Part shown: positions 26,867 through 34,518 of the stretch, piece by piece
Layout of the letters: each line of letters opens with the position of its first letter
Numbering within the stretch: position 1 is the first letter of the stretch
Source of the DNA: Mycobacterium sp. WUMAC-067
GTDB taxonomy: Bacteria; Actinomycetota; Actinomycetes; Mycobacteriales; Mycobacteriaceae
Direction: 5' to 3'
NCBI RefSeq assembly: GCF_020217485.1
Contig: NZ_JAEKMI010000043.1
Coordinates: forward strand, 1-37,977
Length of the DNA stretch: 37,977 nucleotides
Notes under the pieces: model-generated
Told to the model about the DNA's origin: nothing
Seen by the model: only the letters and a program-made list of their open reading frames with translations
The model's database searches: none
Position numbers and translations under genes: made by a program

Positions 26867-28233
26867 CCGACGGCGAGCACGCCCTCCTGCGCCATGGCCT
26901 CGTGCACCCTGGCGCGTCGCTTGTCGATCGTGCGACCCAGGTCTTGCAGCAGCAACGGCTTGCCCGTCACCAATTCGACGAGGTGGTCGCGATCGATCTC
27001 CAGCGCGGTCACCTCGTCGATCGCCTGCGCGTCGGCCAGGTTGGGTTGCCGGGTCAGCGCGGTCACCCCCAGGAACGAACCCTCGTCGAGGCCGCCGACC
27101 GCGACCGACGTTCCGTCCTTGGCGGTCGCGGTCAACCGCACGCCGCCCGCGAGCAAGAACGTCATCCTGTCGGGAACCCGGCCGGCGTGCTCGACGACCT
27201 CGTTCGCCCCGTAGCGAACGATCCTGGCGTGCGATACCAAGGCCTGCTGATCCGGTTGGCTCAGCCGCAGCGCCGGGGCCACCACCGTCCGCAGGGCCTT
27301 CTCGATGTGCTCGGCCGTCGAGATGTCGTCTTCGGCGCCATCGAGGCGCAGGCCCTCGCGCCGCGCGGCGTACCAGAGCCAACGCAGAAACGTCGCCTGC
27401 GCGGCGGAATCGTCGGCGGGCGATTTCAATCCGACGGTGAGGAGATACTCGGCGGCCCCGACGGGCGCCGCAGACGCCACCGCGTTGGGCCGGCGCTGCG
27501 GCAGCGCGTTGGCCACCCGCTCCAGCAATGCGCATACCCGGTCGGGCGGGTCCACCTCGGAAAACGTTGTAGTGATTGCCAATTGGTGGCCGCCGGGTGG
27601 GCGGCTGAGGTTGGTGAACGAGGTGGTGGCCAGCACCGAGTTCGGGGTGATCTGTAGCCCGCGGCCGGTCTGGATGTGAACGGATCGCCAGTTCGCCTCC
27701 ACGATCCGGCCGCGGGCCGCGGGGGTGTCCAGCCAGTCGCCGATCCGGAAGGGCTGTTCGAACAACATGAACAGCCCCGACACGATCTGGCCGACGGAAT
27801 TCTGCAGCATCAGCCCGATGACCACCGAGGTCACACCCAGCGCGGTGAACAGGCCGCCGACGCGAACGCCCCACACGTAGGAGAAAATGACCGCCAGCCC
27901 GACCCCGATCAGCAGGAATCGGGTCACGTCGAGGAAGATGCCCGGGATCCGCTGGCGCCACGTCCCTTGCGGCGCGCCCTCGAACACGGTCGCGTTGAGC
28001 CCGGACAGCAGCAGCACCAACACCACGAAGCCGAACACCGTCGCGAGCACCCGAACCGACGTGAACTGCGCCGGCATTCGCGCCACGTTGACCAGCAGCA
28101 CCAGCAGGGCGCCCAGCGGGATCAGGTAACTGCGCAACAGGAACGCGGGCCGGGCCAGGGGGCTGTTCTTGCGGACCAGGCTCTGATGCCATTCGGTGAG
28201 GGCGATCAGCAGCAGCGGCAGGCCGACGACCAC
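26863..28233 (-). CDS. MscS channel with C-terminal cyclic-nucleotide-binding domain, Rv2434c-like
   Basis: 456 residues from GTG 28233. Four membrane helices (about 2-18, 36-54, 62-81 and 102-121) precede the pore segment GLFTALGVTSVVIGLMLQNS and the MscS signature GQIVSGLFMLFEQPFRIGDW (about 148-167), then a beta domain. Residues about 325-440 form a cNMP-binding domain (VVEHAGRVPDRMTFLLAGGV and EGSFLGVTALTR). Such proteins are channels gated or tuned by cyclic nucleotides. Immediately upstream, in frame, lies ATG GAC TCG TCG CTG TAC TAG (28263-28243). The family N-terminus normally continues through a Trp here, so the TAG looks like a TGG-to-TAG change, with GTG 28233 as the likely restart. 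It pairs with the cyclase upstream. Confidence 0.82.
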   Translation of the reverse strand: MVVGLPLLLIALTEWHQSLVRKNSPLARPAFLLRSYLIPLGALLVLLVNVARMPAQFTSVRVLATVFGFVVLVLLLSGLNATVFEGAPQGTWRQRIPGIFLDVTRFLLIGVGLAVIFSYVWGVRVGGLFTALGVTSVVIGLMLQNSVGQIVSGLFMLFEQPFRIGDWLDTPAARGRIVEANWRSVHIQTGRGLQITPNSVLATTSFTNLSRPPGGHQLAITTTFSEVDPPDRVCALLERVANALPQRRPNAVASAAPVGAAEYLLTVGLKSPADDSAAQATFLRWLWYAARREGLRLDGAEDDISTAEHIEKALRTVVAPALRLSQPDQQALVSHARIVRYGANEVVEHAGRVPDRMTFLLAGGVRLTATAKDGTSVAVGGLDEGSFLGVTALTRQPNLADAQAIDEVTALEIDRDHLVELVTGKPLLLQDLGRTIDKRRARVHEAMAQEGVLAVG

Positions 28234-28282
28234 ACCGGCGGCCTAGTACAGCGACGAGTCCATGGATGCCACGGCGCTGCCC

Positions 28283-30466
28283 CTATCCTTCCGACAACTT
28301 CCAGATCTGCTGCTCGACGCCGCCGACGGTGACGGTGCCCGCCGGCGTGAATTGATGGATGTCGTGCATCACCTCGTACACCTTCGAGGTGACGTAGATT
28401 CCCGTTTGCGTTGTGCTGCTGCGTGTTTGATAAGCCAGATTGACGGCCGCACCCCACATGTCGTAGACGATGCTGGAGCGTCCGACCAGGCCGCTGATGA
28501 CGTTTCCCGTGTTGATGCCGGCCCGCAGGGCCAGGTGGTAGCCCGTCCGGGCGTTGAAGCGCGCGATGATGTCTTTCATCTCGATGGCGAATTCGACGGT
28601 GCGGTGCACGCTGTCCAGGCGGGGGAAGTTCAGCCCGCAGCTGGCGAGGTAGCCGTTGTGCAGTGTGCGAATCGGCTCGATACCAAGGTTTTCGGCCGCT
28701 GAGTCGAGTTCCCGGATCAGCTCGTCGACGATGCCCACCAATTCGCGGCCGGAAAGCCTGCCCGAGATCTCGTCGAGGCCGACGAGGTCGGCGAAGATGA
28801 CGGTGACGTCCTGGTGCTCCTGGGCGATCGTCTGTTCACCCTCGCGGTAACGCTGCGCAACCGACTCGGGCATCAACGACCCGAGCAGCCGGTCGTTTTC
28901 CTTGCGCTGCTCGCCCAGCAGCCCTTCCTTGATCTGAAGTTTGCGGCTCATCTCGTTGAAAGCGGCAGTGAGTTCACCGATTTCATCGCGGGAGGTGACC
29001 GGGATCGCGACGTCGTAGTTGCCGGCGCCGATCTCCTGGGCGCCGGCCTGCAACCTGCGGATGGGCCGCACGAAGATCTGCGCGACCAGCAGCGCCGCCA
29101 CACAGATCACGAAAACCATTGCGGTGGTGGTGATCACGAGCGTCTGGGTGAGCGACATGACCCGGGCGTTGGCCTCGGCGGTTTCCCTGGTCGCGACGAT
29201 CGACCAGTGCAGGTCGGAATTCGGCACGGACAGTGGGGCGTAGGCCGCGAGTTCCCGGCGGCCCAGATAGCTGGTGTCGGTGAGGGTTCCGGTCTCCCCG
29301 CGTTCCGCGGCGCGCACGGCCGCGGTGGCCACGGGCTGGACCAGCGTCGTGCCGCCCCATCTGATCGCCGTGTCGACGGTGTCGGGCCGGGTTCCGGCCG
29401 CCAACGCCTCGGTTTTGTAGCGCTGGGGGTCCTCGAGGAATAACCGTGAATCGGAGCGCATCAGGTTGTCCGGGCCGGCGAGATATGTTTCGCCGGTGTC
29501 GCCCATGCCGGCGGATTTCCACTGCTTGTCGGCGGTCATGATCCGATTCACCTTGGAGATCGGCAGGGGCAGCGCCAGCACTCCGGCCGCGCTGCCGGAT
29601 GGACCGATCGGTGCCGTCAACCATGCGATGGGCTGACCGAGTTGGGGCTGATAGGGCGCAAAGTCGGTGATCCACACGAAGTTCACCGAGTTGGCGGCCA
29701 TCGCCTTCTCGTAGGCGTCGCGCAGGTTGGATTGACGGTACGGGCCGGTGCGGACGTTGGTACCGAGGGACGCGGATTTCCGCACGCTGTAAACCACGTT
29801 GCCGCGGGTGTCCAGCAGCAGCGCATCCCGGTACTCGAATCGGGTCGCGATCTCGCGAAAGTAGTCGTTGAAGCGCGCATTGGCGGCCGACCAGGCGCTG
29901 CCGTCGCCGGCGTCGTCGGGTGGGCCGCCCGTTTGATTCGAGGACCGACTCGCCGCGACGGTGTAGTGCGCCTGCAGGTATCTCTGTGAGTTGTTGCTGG
30001 GCAACACCGCGTCGAGGGCAAGCTTCTTGCCGGTGTCGCGCTCGATCGGTTTGATCAGCCTCTCGTTGTAGAAGTCCACCAGCGCGCGTTGCTGCCCGGG
30101 GTCCACGGGGGCGTTGGCCAGCTGGTCGAAGCCGGCGGTGAACTCGTGCACCGCGTCGAGTGCGGTGGTTCCGCGGCTGTAGACGACCAGCGAATCCGAC
30201 AGATCCGAGAACAGCGTCTCGATGGCCCGCTTCTGCGCCGCCCGCATCTGGGTCATCCGGTCGGTAGCCGCGGGCAACAGCGCGTTGCGGGCCGCGACGT
30301 ACTCGACCGTTCCGATCACTCCCAGCGACGCCAGGCTGGACACCAGCAGCATCAGCATCACTTTGGACTGAATGCTGAATCGGGACAGCGTTCGCGGGCG
30401 TCGCCACGTCTTTCGGGCCGGGTTCTGCTCGTCCGGGGGTACCGGCTCGGTCGAGCGCCGCGACAT
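28283..30466 (-). CDS. Membrane sensor with HAMP and degenerate class III cyclase domain, Rv2435c-like
   Basis: 727 residues from ATG 30466 (a TTG at 30514 is less likely). Order: cytoplasmic basic N-terminus, membrane helix about 35-58, a large extracytoplasmic Cache-like sensor region (about 60-440), second helix about 441-466, HAMP (about 467-519) and a class III nucleotide cyclase domain (about 550-705). The first metal Asp is present (FADLVG, Asp560). The second, normally in TIGDAF, is Asn604 (TLHNGY). Where VNxAAR is expected the sequence is VNLAYQ: Asn676 is kept and the transition-state Arg is Gln680. The adenine-selecting Asp of GDxVN is Ala673. Activity is therefore doubtful. It lies just upstream of the cNMP-binding MscS gene, as Rv2435c-Rv2434c do. 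Confidence 0.88.
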   Translation of the reverse strand: MSRRSTEPVPPDEQNPARKTWRRPRTLSRFSIQSKVMLMLLVSSLASLGVIGTVEYVAARNALLPAATDRMTQMRAAQKRAIETLFSDLSDSLVVYSRGTTALDAVHEFTAGFDQLANAPVDPGQQRALVDFYNERLIKPIERDTGKKLALDAVLPSNNSQRYLQAHYTVAASRSSNQTGGPPDDAGDGSAWSAANARFNDYFREIATRFEYRDALLLDTRGNVVYSVRKSASLGTNVRTGPYRQSNLRDAYEKAMAANSVNFVWITDFAPYQPQLGQPIAWLTAPIGPSGSAAGVLALPLPISKVNRIMTADKQWKSAGMGDTGETYLAGPDNLMRSDSRLFLEDPQRYKTEALAAGTRPDTVDTAIRWGGTTLVQPVATAAVRAAERGETGTLTDTSYLGRRELAAYAPLSVPNSDLHWSIVATRETAEANARVMSLTQTLVITTTAMVFVICVAALLVAQIFVRPIRRLQAGAQEIGAGNYDVAIPVTSRDEIGELTAAFNEMSRKLQIKEGLLGEQRKENDRLLGSLMPESVAQRYREGEQTIAQEHQDVTVIFADLVGLDEISGRLSGRELVGIVDELIRELDSAAENLGIEPIRTLHNGYLASCGLNFPRLDSVHRTVEFAIEMKDIIARFNARTGYHLALRAGINTGNVISGLVGRSSIVYDMWGAAVNLAYQTRSSTTQTGIYVTSKVYEVMHDIHQFTPAGTVTVGGVEQQIWKLSEG

Positions 30467-30517
30467 CAAACGAGTTCGGTCAGGGATCGCGTTACGTTGG
30501 AGCGCACGCCGCAACGC

Positions 30518-31882
30518 CTACCCACCGAAGAGAAGATACAAACCGGTGAACGTGTAGCCGACCATCACCAGCATCATGGTCAACTGCCCGGTGAGCTGAT
30601 GGCCGGCGGGCAGCAGCCGCAGGGCTTTGTCGTGGGCGGCGATCACCGCGACGATGTGCCCGGTGACCACGCAGGTCACCTTGATCGCGGCCAGCACCGG
30701 CGGGTGCATGGACAACACGTAGGCCACGTGTAAGTGGGCCAGGCCGAACAGGTTCCAGCCTCGGCCGAACGGGTCGGCCAGCGCGAACACCGCCTGCTGT
30801 CCGCGCTCCACCAAATACGACAGGTAGTGCGCGAAGATGTAGCCCACCACGATCGGGATCAGCGAATGCGCCATCTGGCCGGGCAATTCGCGGCGCCGCT
30901 CGCGGTCCACGCCGCCCGTGGCGCGCGCGGCCAGCGAAAACGTCACCGCCACAACGGAAATGAACACGATCAGTCCGATGGTGCGCAGCGCCGACGATGC
31001 CACCGTGGGGGACACCCCGAAGTCGCGCGTGAGCCGATCGGCGAAGCCGCGCCAGGTCGGCGACGACGAGAAGCTGTCGAACGCCGTGGACCCGAGCAGC
31101 ACCGCCAGCAGCACCACGACGCCAGGGCGCACCGGCAGCGACGGCAGATGGTCGAGCGGGTTCCCGACGACGACTCTGCCGGTCTCGCGATTGCGGCGAA
31201 ACGGTGAGAGCCGGGAGACGGCCATGCTGTACACGCCGAAGGGGTCGGCGCGCGCCAGCCAGCGCTGCCCGCACAGCCAGGCCCCGACGAGCATCAGCAC
31301 CGCGTAGCATCCGATCCACGTTCTGATCCAGGGCAGCGACGCCGAATTCGGGCTGGCCAGCTCCATCCAGACGAAGGCGAACAGGCCCACCGCGGCGGGC
31401 CGGTAGCCCCAGCCTTCCGGGTAGGACAGCCGCGGACGTCCGAGCCGCTGCGGCGTGACGCGCCGCAGCAGCAGGTAGATCGTGCGCATGGGCGAAATCA
31501 CCCGCCACACCGGCCCGACGGCCAACGACAGCGCCACCAATCCGACCCACAGCAGCACGTAGAACGCGCCGAGCAGGGCGTTGGACTCCGAGTCGGGGCC
31601 CCATATCCCGGCCGCCACCGCCCACAGCGCGAACGCCAGCGCCAGCGCCGCGGCCGTCGCGCGGCTCGCCCGGGCGTCGACGAACGTCGTCAGCGCCGCC
31701 GGCAAGGCCCGGCCCGGCTTGAGTGGGTCAAACCGCGGCTGTCGCCACGCGAACGCGACCAGGGCAAAGGTGAAGGTCAGCGCCCATGCCGCCCCGACCA
31801 TCGCGTAGGCGTACGGCACCGGAAGGTCACCCGACCCGCCGAGACCATGCGCGAGCACCACCGCCGCGGGGGCGGAGGTCAC
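30518..31882 (-). CDS. Polytopic His-rich membrane protein, function unknown
   Basis: 454 residues with about ten membrane helices, for example 26-46, 77-95, 102-122, 162-178, 188-205, 254-268, 300-318, 338-358, 397-415 and 433-451. Conserved-looking histidines cluster in the last third: AHSLIPIVVGYIFAHYLSYL (His339, His352), LAHLHVAYVLSMHPP (His383, His385, His393) and GHIVAVIAAHDKALRLLPAGH (His409, His417, His428). The N-terminus LAHGLGGSGDLPVP resembles actinobacterial membrane proteins sometimes labelled fenitrothion hydrolase; I would not transfer that function. GTG 31882 overlaps the stop of the lipoprotein gene upstream (GTGA), so the two are coupled. A metal-related role is inferred from the neighbours. 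Confidence 0.82.
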   Translation of the reverse strand: MTSAPAAVVLAHGLGGSGDLPVPYAYAMVGAAWALTFTFALVAFAWRQPRFDPLKPGRALPAALTTFVDARASRATAAALALAFALWAVAAGIWGPDSESNALLGAFYVLLWVGLVALSLAVGPVWRVISPMRTIYLLLRRVTPQRLGRPRLSYPEGWGYRPAAVGLFAFVWMELASPNSASLPWIRTWIGCYAVLMLVGAWLCGQRWLARADPFGVYSMAVSRLSPFRRNRETGRVVVGNPLDHLPSLPVRPGVVVLLAVLLGSTAFDSFSSSPTWRGFADRLTRDFGVSPTVASSALRTIGLIVFISVVAVTFSLAARATGGVDRERRRELPGQMAHSLIPIVVGYIFAHYLSYLVERGQQAVFALADPFGRGWNLFGLAHLHVAYVLSMHPPVLAAIKVTCVVTGHIVAVIAAHDKALRLLPAGHQLTGQLTMMLVMVGYTFTGLYLLFGG

Positions 31883-32241
31883 GGCTGCACTTGGATGGTG
31901 GCGATAGTGCGGTCCAGATGGTGCAGTTCCACCGCGACGTTGCCGGGCACGTCGACCGCGAACTCGAACGTCTGGTGGGGCGCGGCCGCGACCTGGAACT
32001 TGTGATCGGGCGTCGAATGCACGTGCAGCTCGTCGGTGGCATCGCTGGTCACGTGCAGGGTGATCTGCTGGCGCACCTTGGCCTGCAGCGTGGCGTTGGT
32101 CGGGGTCACCTGCCCGTTGGCGATCGTGACGTCGATGACCAGGGGCGCCGCCGGGGACTTGTCGGTGGAACCGCCGCAGCCGACCAGGCCGCAGACCAGC
32201 GCCGCCACCCACGCCGCGAGGAGAGTGCCGCGAATCGTCAT
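31879..32241 (-). CDS. His-rich lipoprotein with cupredoxin-like fold
   Basis: 120 residues. A lipoprotein signal with lipobox LVGC (Cys22) places it outside the cytoplasmic membrane. The mature part (about 90 residues) is a single beta-sandwich pattern: VIDVTIANGQVTPTNATLQA, then ELHVHSTPDHKFQV, a segment TFEFAVDVPGNVAVELHHLD and IATIQVQP. This resembles the cupredoxin-like domains of EfeO and related proteins. Seven histidines (63, 73, 75, 80, 89, 107, 108) could bind copper or iron; the Cys-Met set of a blue copper site is absent. It starts four bases after the 610-residue membrane protein and overlaps the next gene, so all three form one transcript. Confidence 0.82.
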   Translation of the reverse strand: MTIRGTLLAAWVAALVCGLVGCGGSTDKSPAAPLVIDVTIANGQVTPTNATLQAKVRQQITLHVTSDATDELHVHSTPDHKFQVAAAPHQTFEFAVDVPGNVAVELHHLDRTIATIQVQP

Positions 32242-32245
32242 CGCC

Positions 32246-34078
32246 TTACGCCGCCCGGGGGACCGGCTGCTTGTCCTCGGCGGGTTCCGGCTCGGTGACG
32301 GCGTTGCCGAGCCGCCCGGCGCCCCACGTCAGGCCGGCGATCACCATCAGCGTCATGAACAGCACCACGATCGAGCCGGCGGTGAACAGCCACACCGGCG
32401 CGTTCTGGTCGCGTTCGCGCTGCAGGATCGTGATCTCCTGCACGAACGGGCGGTTCATCGCCGACAACGCCGGAACCTCGGGCGCCGGGATCGCCTCGTC
32501 GGCCGGTTCGTAGATCGGCACCGCGGTCATCGTGTAGCCGTCCTGAACCCGCAGCAGCGTCTTCCACGTGCCCCACACCGGAAGCGGTCGCGTCGACCGG
32601 TAATGGCCGGGACCCACCTTCTCGAGCTCGTCGATCTGTAGACCGCGGTTGTTCTCCATCCGGCCCTGCCAGGACAGGATCGTCACCCACTCCGGATGCT
32701 GGCTGACCATGTCGGCCGGTGCGAGTTGGATGTCGGCCGACACCATGCGATGCCCGGGGGCGGCGGGCAGCTCGGTCAGCGTGATGGCGGCGTTGTTCTG
32801 GCGCGGCACCACGATATGCAGGCCGTTGGCCACCGCGCCGCCGATCACCAGCACCGTGACGACCACGACCGAGATGCCGGCGGCGCGGCCCGGGAGCCGC
32901 TGGCCGGTGAGCACCATGCCGAGCAGCGCGCCGCACATTCCCATCAGCACCGCGACCGGCACCGCCATGGCCAGGGCCTCGCCCCACATGCTGGCCGGCC
33001 ACGGGTAGTGGTAGACCGCCCCGATCCACAGCGATTCCAGCCACAGCCCGACGGTGCCCACCCCGAGGCCCGCGACGGCCCCAAAAGCGATGGGGCGCTT
33101 GAGCAGCGGGGTCAGGGCGATCAACTCGACCGCGAGTGCGGGGCCGAGGTACAGGGGGAACCAGTTGATCGGGGCGCCCAGGATCGGCCCGACCAGCAAT
33201 GCCACGCCGCCGCGCAGGGCGATGGCGAAGACGGCCGCGATCAGGGCCGCCCCGCGCCCCATGGTGATGCGGGCGGCGACCGCCGCCAGCGCCGCCGCGG
33301 CGGCGATCATCATGGGCTGCAGGACGAGGCGGAATTGCTCGACGCCGAAGTCGTATTCGATCTGATAGACCGACAAGCCGATGAACATGCCGCCGAACGA
33401 CAGGTAGCGCAGGAACGTGATGAACGCGCCGTGCAGCACGTCGGCACCCAGTTGGGCCTCGCCCTCGCGCTCGAGCATCAACACCGCGAACAGCGAAAAG
33501 CAGGCGCCGCCGATCATCATCAGATGCGTTGGGCCCCAAAGGGTTACGTCCTGGCCGAAGATGCGGTGCCAGATGTCGTCCAGTGGGAACCCGATCAGCG
33601 CGTACAGCCCGCAGCCGGCCATCAGCACTCCGCCGACCGGGGCGTGCCAGTTGCGGGTGATGCGCACGGCCGCCGGGCCGGGCTTGTCGAACGGCAGGAC
33701 GACCGCCGTCATGCCGCCCAGGAAGATCCCGAACAGTCCGATGATGATGAAGTAGTGCGCCGGGTTGGCCAGCGGGCCGGGGTCGCGGCCGTTGCCGATA
33801 TGCCAGCTGACGTCCCAGATGAACCCGAACAACGCGCAGATGATCGACGTGGTGAACACCAGCACCGGCAGGGCGACCCAACTGGGCCGGTGGAACTTCT
33901 CGCCGACCTTGTCCGCGACCCGGGCCAGCCATGTGATGCGATGCGTGCGGTGGGCGTGGCCCACCCACAGCATCAGCAACGTGATCACCACGGCGGCGAT
34001 CGAGAGCCCGATCACTTGGTCCAACCCCGCACCGCGCGCCGGTGCCTCAGCAACAATCGTCAGTTCATCCGACCGCAT
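32246..34078 (-). CDS. Large membrane protein with duplicated D-x2-WH motif and YtkA/FixH-like C-terminal domain
   Basis: 610 residues. ATG 34078 is preceded by GGGAGG at eight bases and preferred over TTG 34093. About ten helices fill residues 22-425. Two motif copies face each other at helix ends: D89-V-S-W-H-I-G-N-G-R-D99 then His108, and D168-I-W-H171 with D177 then His185. Each reads D-x2-W-H-x3-G-x-D-x(7-8)-H, allowing that the second begins at the preceding Asp. NWHAPVGG (His145) lies between. Residues about 430-555 form an outside beta-sandwich (PGHYRSTRPLPVWGTWKTLL) like YtkA/FixH copper-handling domains, then a final helix near 562-585. No enzyme family is assigned. It leads an operon with the His-rich lipoprotein. 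Confidence 0.82.
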   Translation of the reverse strand: MRSDELTIVAEAPARGAGLDQVIGLSIAAVVITLLMLWVGHAHRTHRITWLARVADKVGEKFHRPSWVALPVLVFTTSIICALFGFIWDVSWHIGNGRDPGPLANPAHYFIIIGLFGIFLGGMTAVVLPFDKPGPAAVRITRNWHAPVGGVLMAGCGLYALIGFPLDDIWHRIFGQDVTLWGPTHLMMIGGACFSLFAVLMLEREGEAQLGADVLHGAFITFLRYLSFGGMFIGLSVYQIEYDFGVEQFRLVLQPMMIAAAAALAAVAARITMGRGAALIAAVFAIALRGGVALLVGPILGAPINWFPLYLGPALAVELIALTPLLKRPIAFGAVAGLGVGTVGLWLESLWIGAVYHYPWPASMWGEALAMAVPVAVLMGMCGALLGMVLTGQRLPGRAAGISVVVVTVLVIGGAVANGLHIVVPRQNNAAITLTELPAAPGHRMVSADIQLAPADMVSQHPEWVTILSWQGRMENNRGLQIDELEKVGPGHYRSTRPLPVWGTWKTLLRVQDGYTMTAVPIYEPADEAIPAPEVPALSAMNRPFVQEITILQRERDQNAPVWLFTAGSIVVLFMTLMVIAGLTWGAGRLGNAVTEPEPAEDKQPVPRAA

Positions 34079-34120
34079 CGTCGTGCCTCCCAACCGCGCC
34101 GGGCCGCCCCGGAGGATCCG

Positions 34121-34148
34121 ATAGAAGTCAACCGCTTATTACTGTCAA
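34121..34148 (-). promoter_or_regulatory. Candidate promoter of the metal-module operon
   Basis: On the minus strand a consensus -35 TTGACA (34148-34143) is followed after 16 bases by TTCTAT (34126-34121), about 42 bases before the ATG at 34078. A second TTGAC lies inside the spacer. This is the best SigA-like -35 seen in the window. Confidence 0.5.
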
Positions 34149-34192
34149 GTAGGTTTCGTGATTGATTGTTTAATGCCCAGATCCGGCGCGCG

Positions 34193-34384
34193 TCAATCAC
34201 GCTCTTGATCGGGCGTGTCGTGTTTCGCCGCGTCTGTGGTGGCCGCCGTGGTGTCGCGGCCTTCCCGGCGGTCGCGCAGCGCGATGTACAAGATCACGGC
34301 AACGACGATCACCGCAGGCAGAAACGCCGGCGCGGCCAACAGCAGATAGTGGTGCGCCAAGTATTCGACGTGCGGGGTCACCAT
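34193..34384 (-). CDS. Small His-rich single-pass membrane protein
   Basis: 63 residues: MVTPHVEYLAHHYLLLAAPA, a hydrophobic helix at about 13-36 (ending VILYIALRDRR), then a charged Thr/Asp-rich tail. Three histidines (5, 11, 12) sit just before the helix, with the basic RDRR after it, so the N-terminus is probably outside. I do not recognise a family. It lies upstream of the 610-residue gene on the same strand, and a TACCC-AG-GGGTA palindrome sits directly before its ATG, so it may belong to the same metal-related group. It is short and lacks a clear Shine-Dalgarno. Confidence 0.6.
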   Translation of the reverse strand: MVTPHVEYLAHHYLLLAAPAFLPAVIVVAVILYIALRDRREGRDTTAATTDAAKHDTPDQERD

Positions 34385-34389
34385 GGTCG

Positions 34390-34446
34390 TATACCCAGGG
34401 GTAGGCCGAGTTCTTCGGCCGTTACCCTACTTTGAACACCTTTTCA
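34390..34446. promoter_or_regulatory. Divergent control region: TACCC/GGGTA palindrome, hairpin and BioQ-like site
   Basis: Three elements lie between the 63-aa gene and bioB. TATACCCAGGGGTA (34390-34403) contains TACCC-N2-GGGTA, like CsoR/RicR copper operators but three bases shorter than the usual TACCC-N5-GGGTA. GGCCGA (34404-34409) and TCGGCC (34415-34420) form a 6-base hairpin. TGAACACCTTTTCA (34433-34446) is an imperfect palindrome resembling BioQ operators (TGAAC-N3-GTTAC type), placed just after TACCCT (34423-34428), a candidate -10 for bioB. Confidence 0.4.
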
Positions 34447-34518
34447 TTCAGGCTGCCACCGGCACGGGGCAGATGTGTCCCCACGCGCGGGCACGAGAAA
34501 GAGGCAAGGGAGTACTTG

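Noticed and set aside
25664..28192. 842-codon minus-strand frame opposite bioD and overlapping the mscS gene
   Set aside because: Low-complexity Arg/Ala/Gly translation with no motifs; the real genes on both strands are well supported.
30518..31882. Naming the 454-aa membrane protein a fenitrothion hydrolase
   Set aside because: The resemblance is to an annotation label I recall for similar actinobacterial proteins; no catalytic signature supports pesticide hydrolysis here.
34432..34518. Longer bioB starting at TTG 34432
   Set aside because: The extension runs through the promoter and operator region and lacks a ribosome site, while GTG 34519 has a good Shine-Dalgarno and matches the orthologue.
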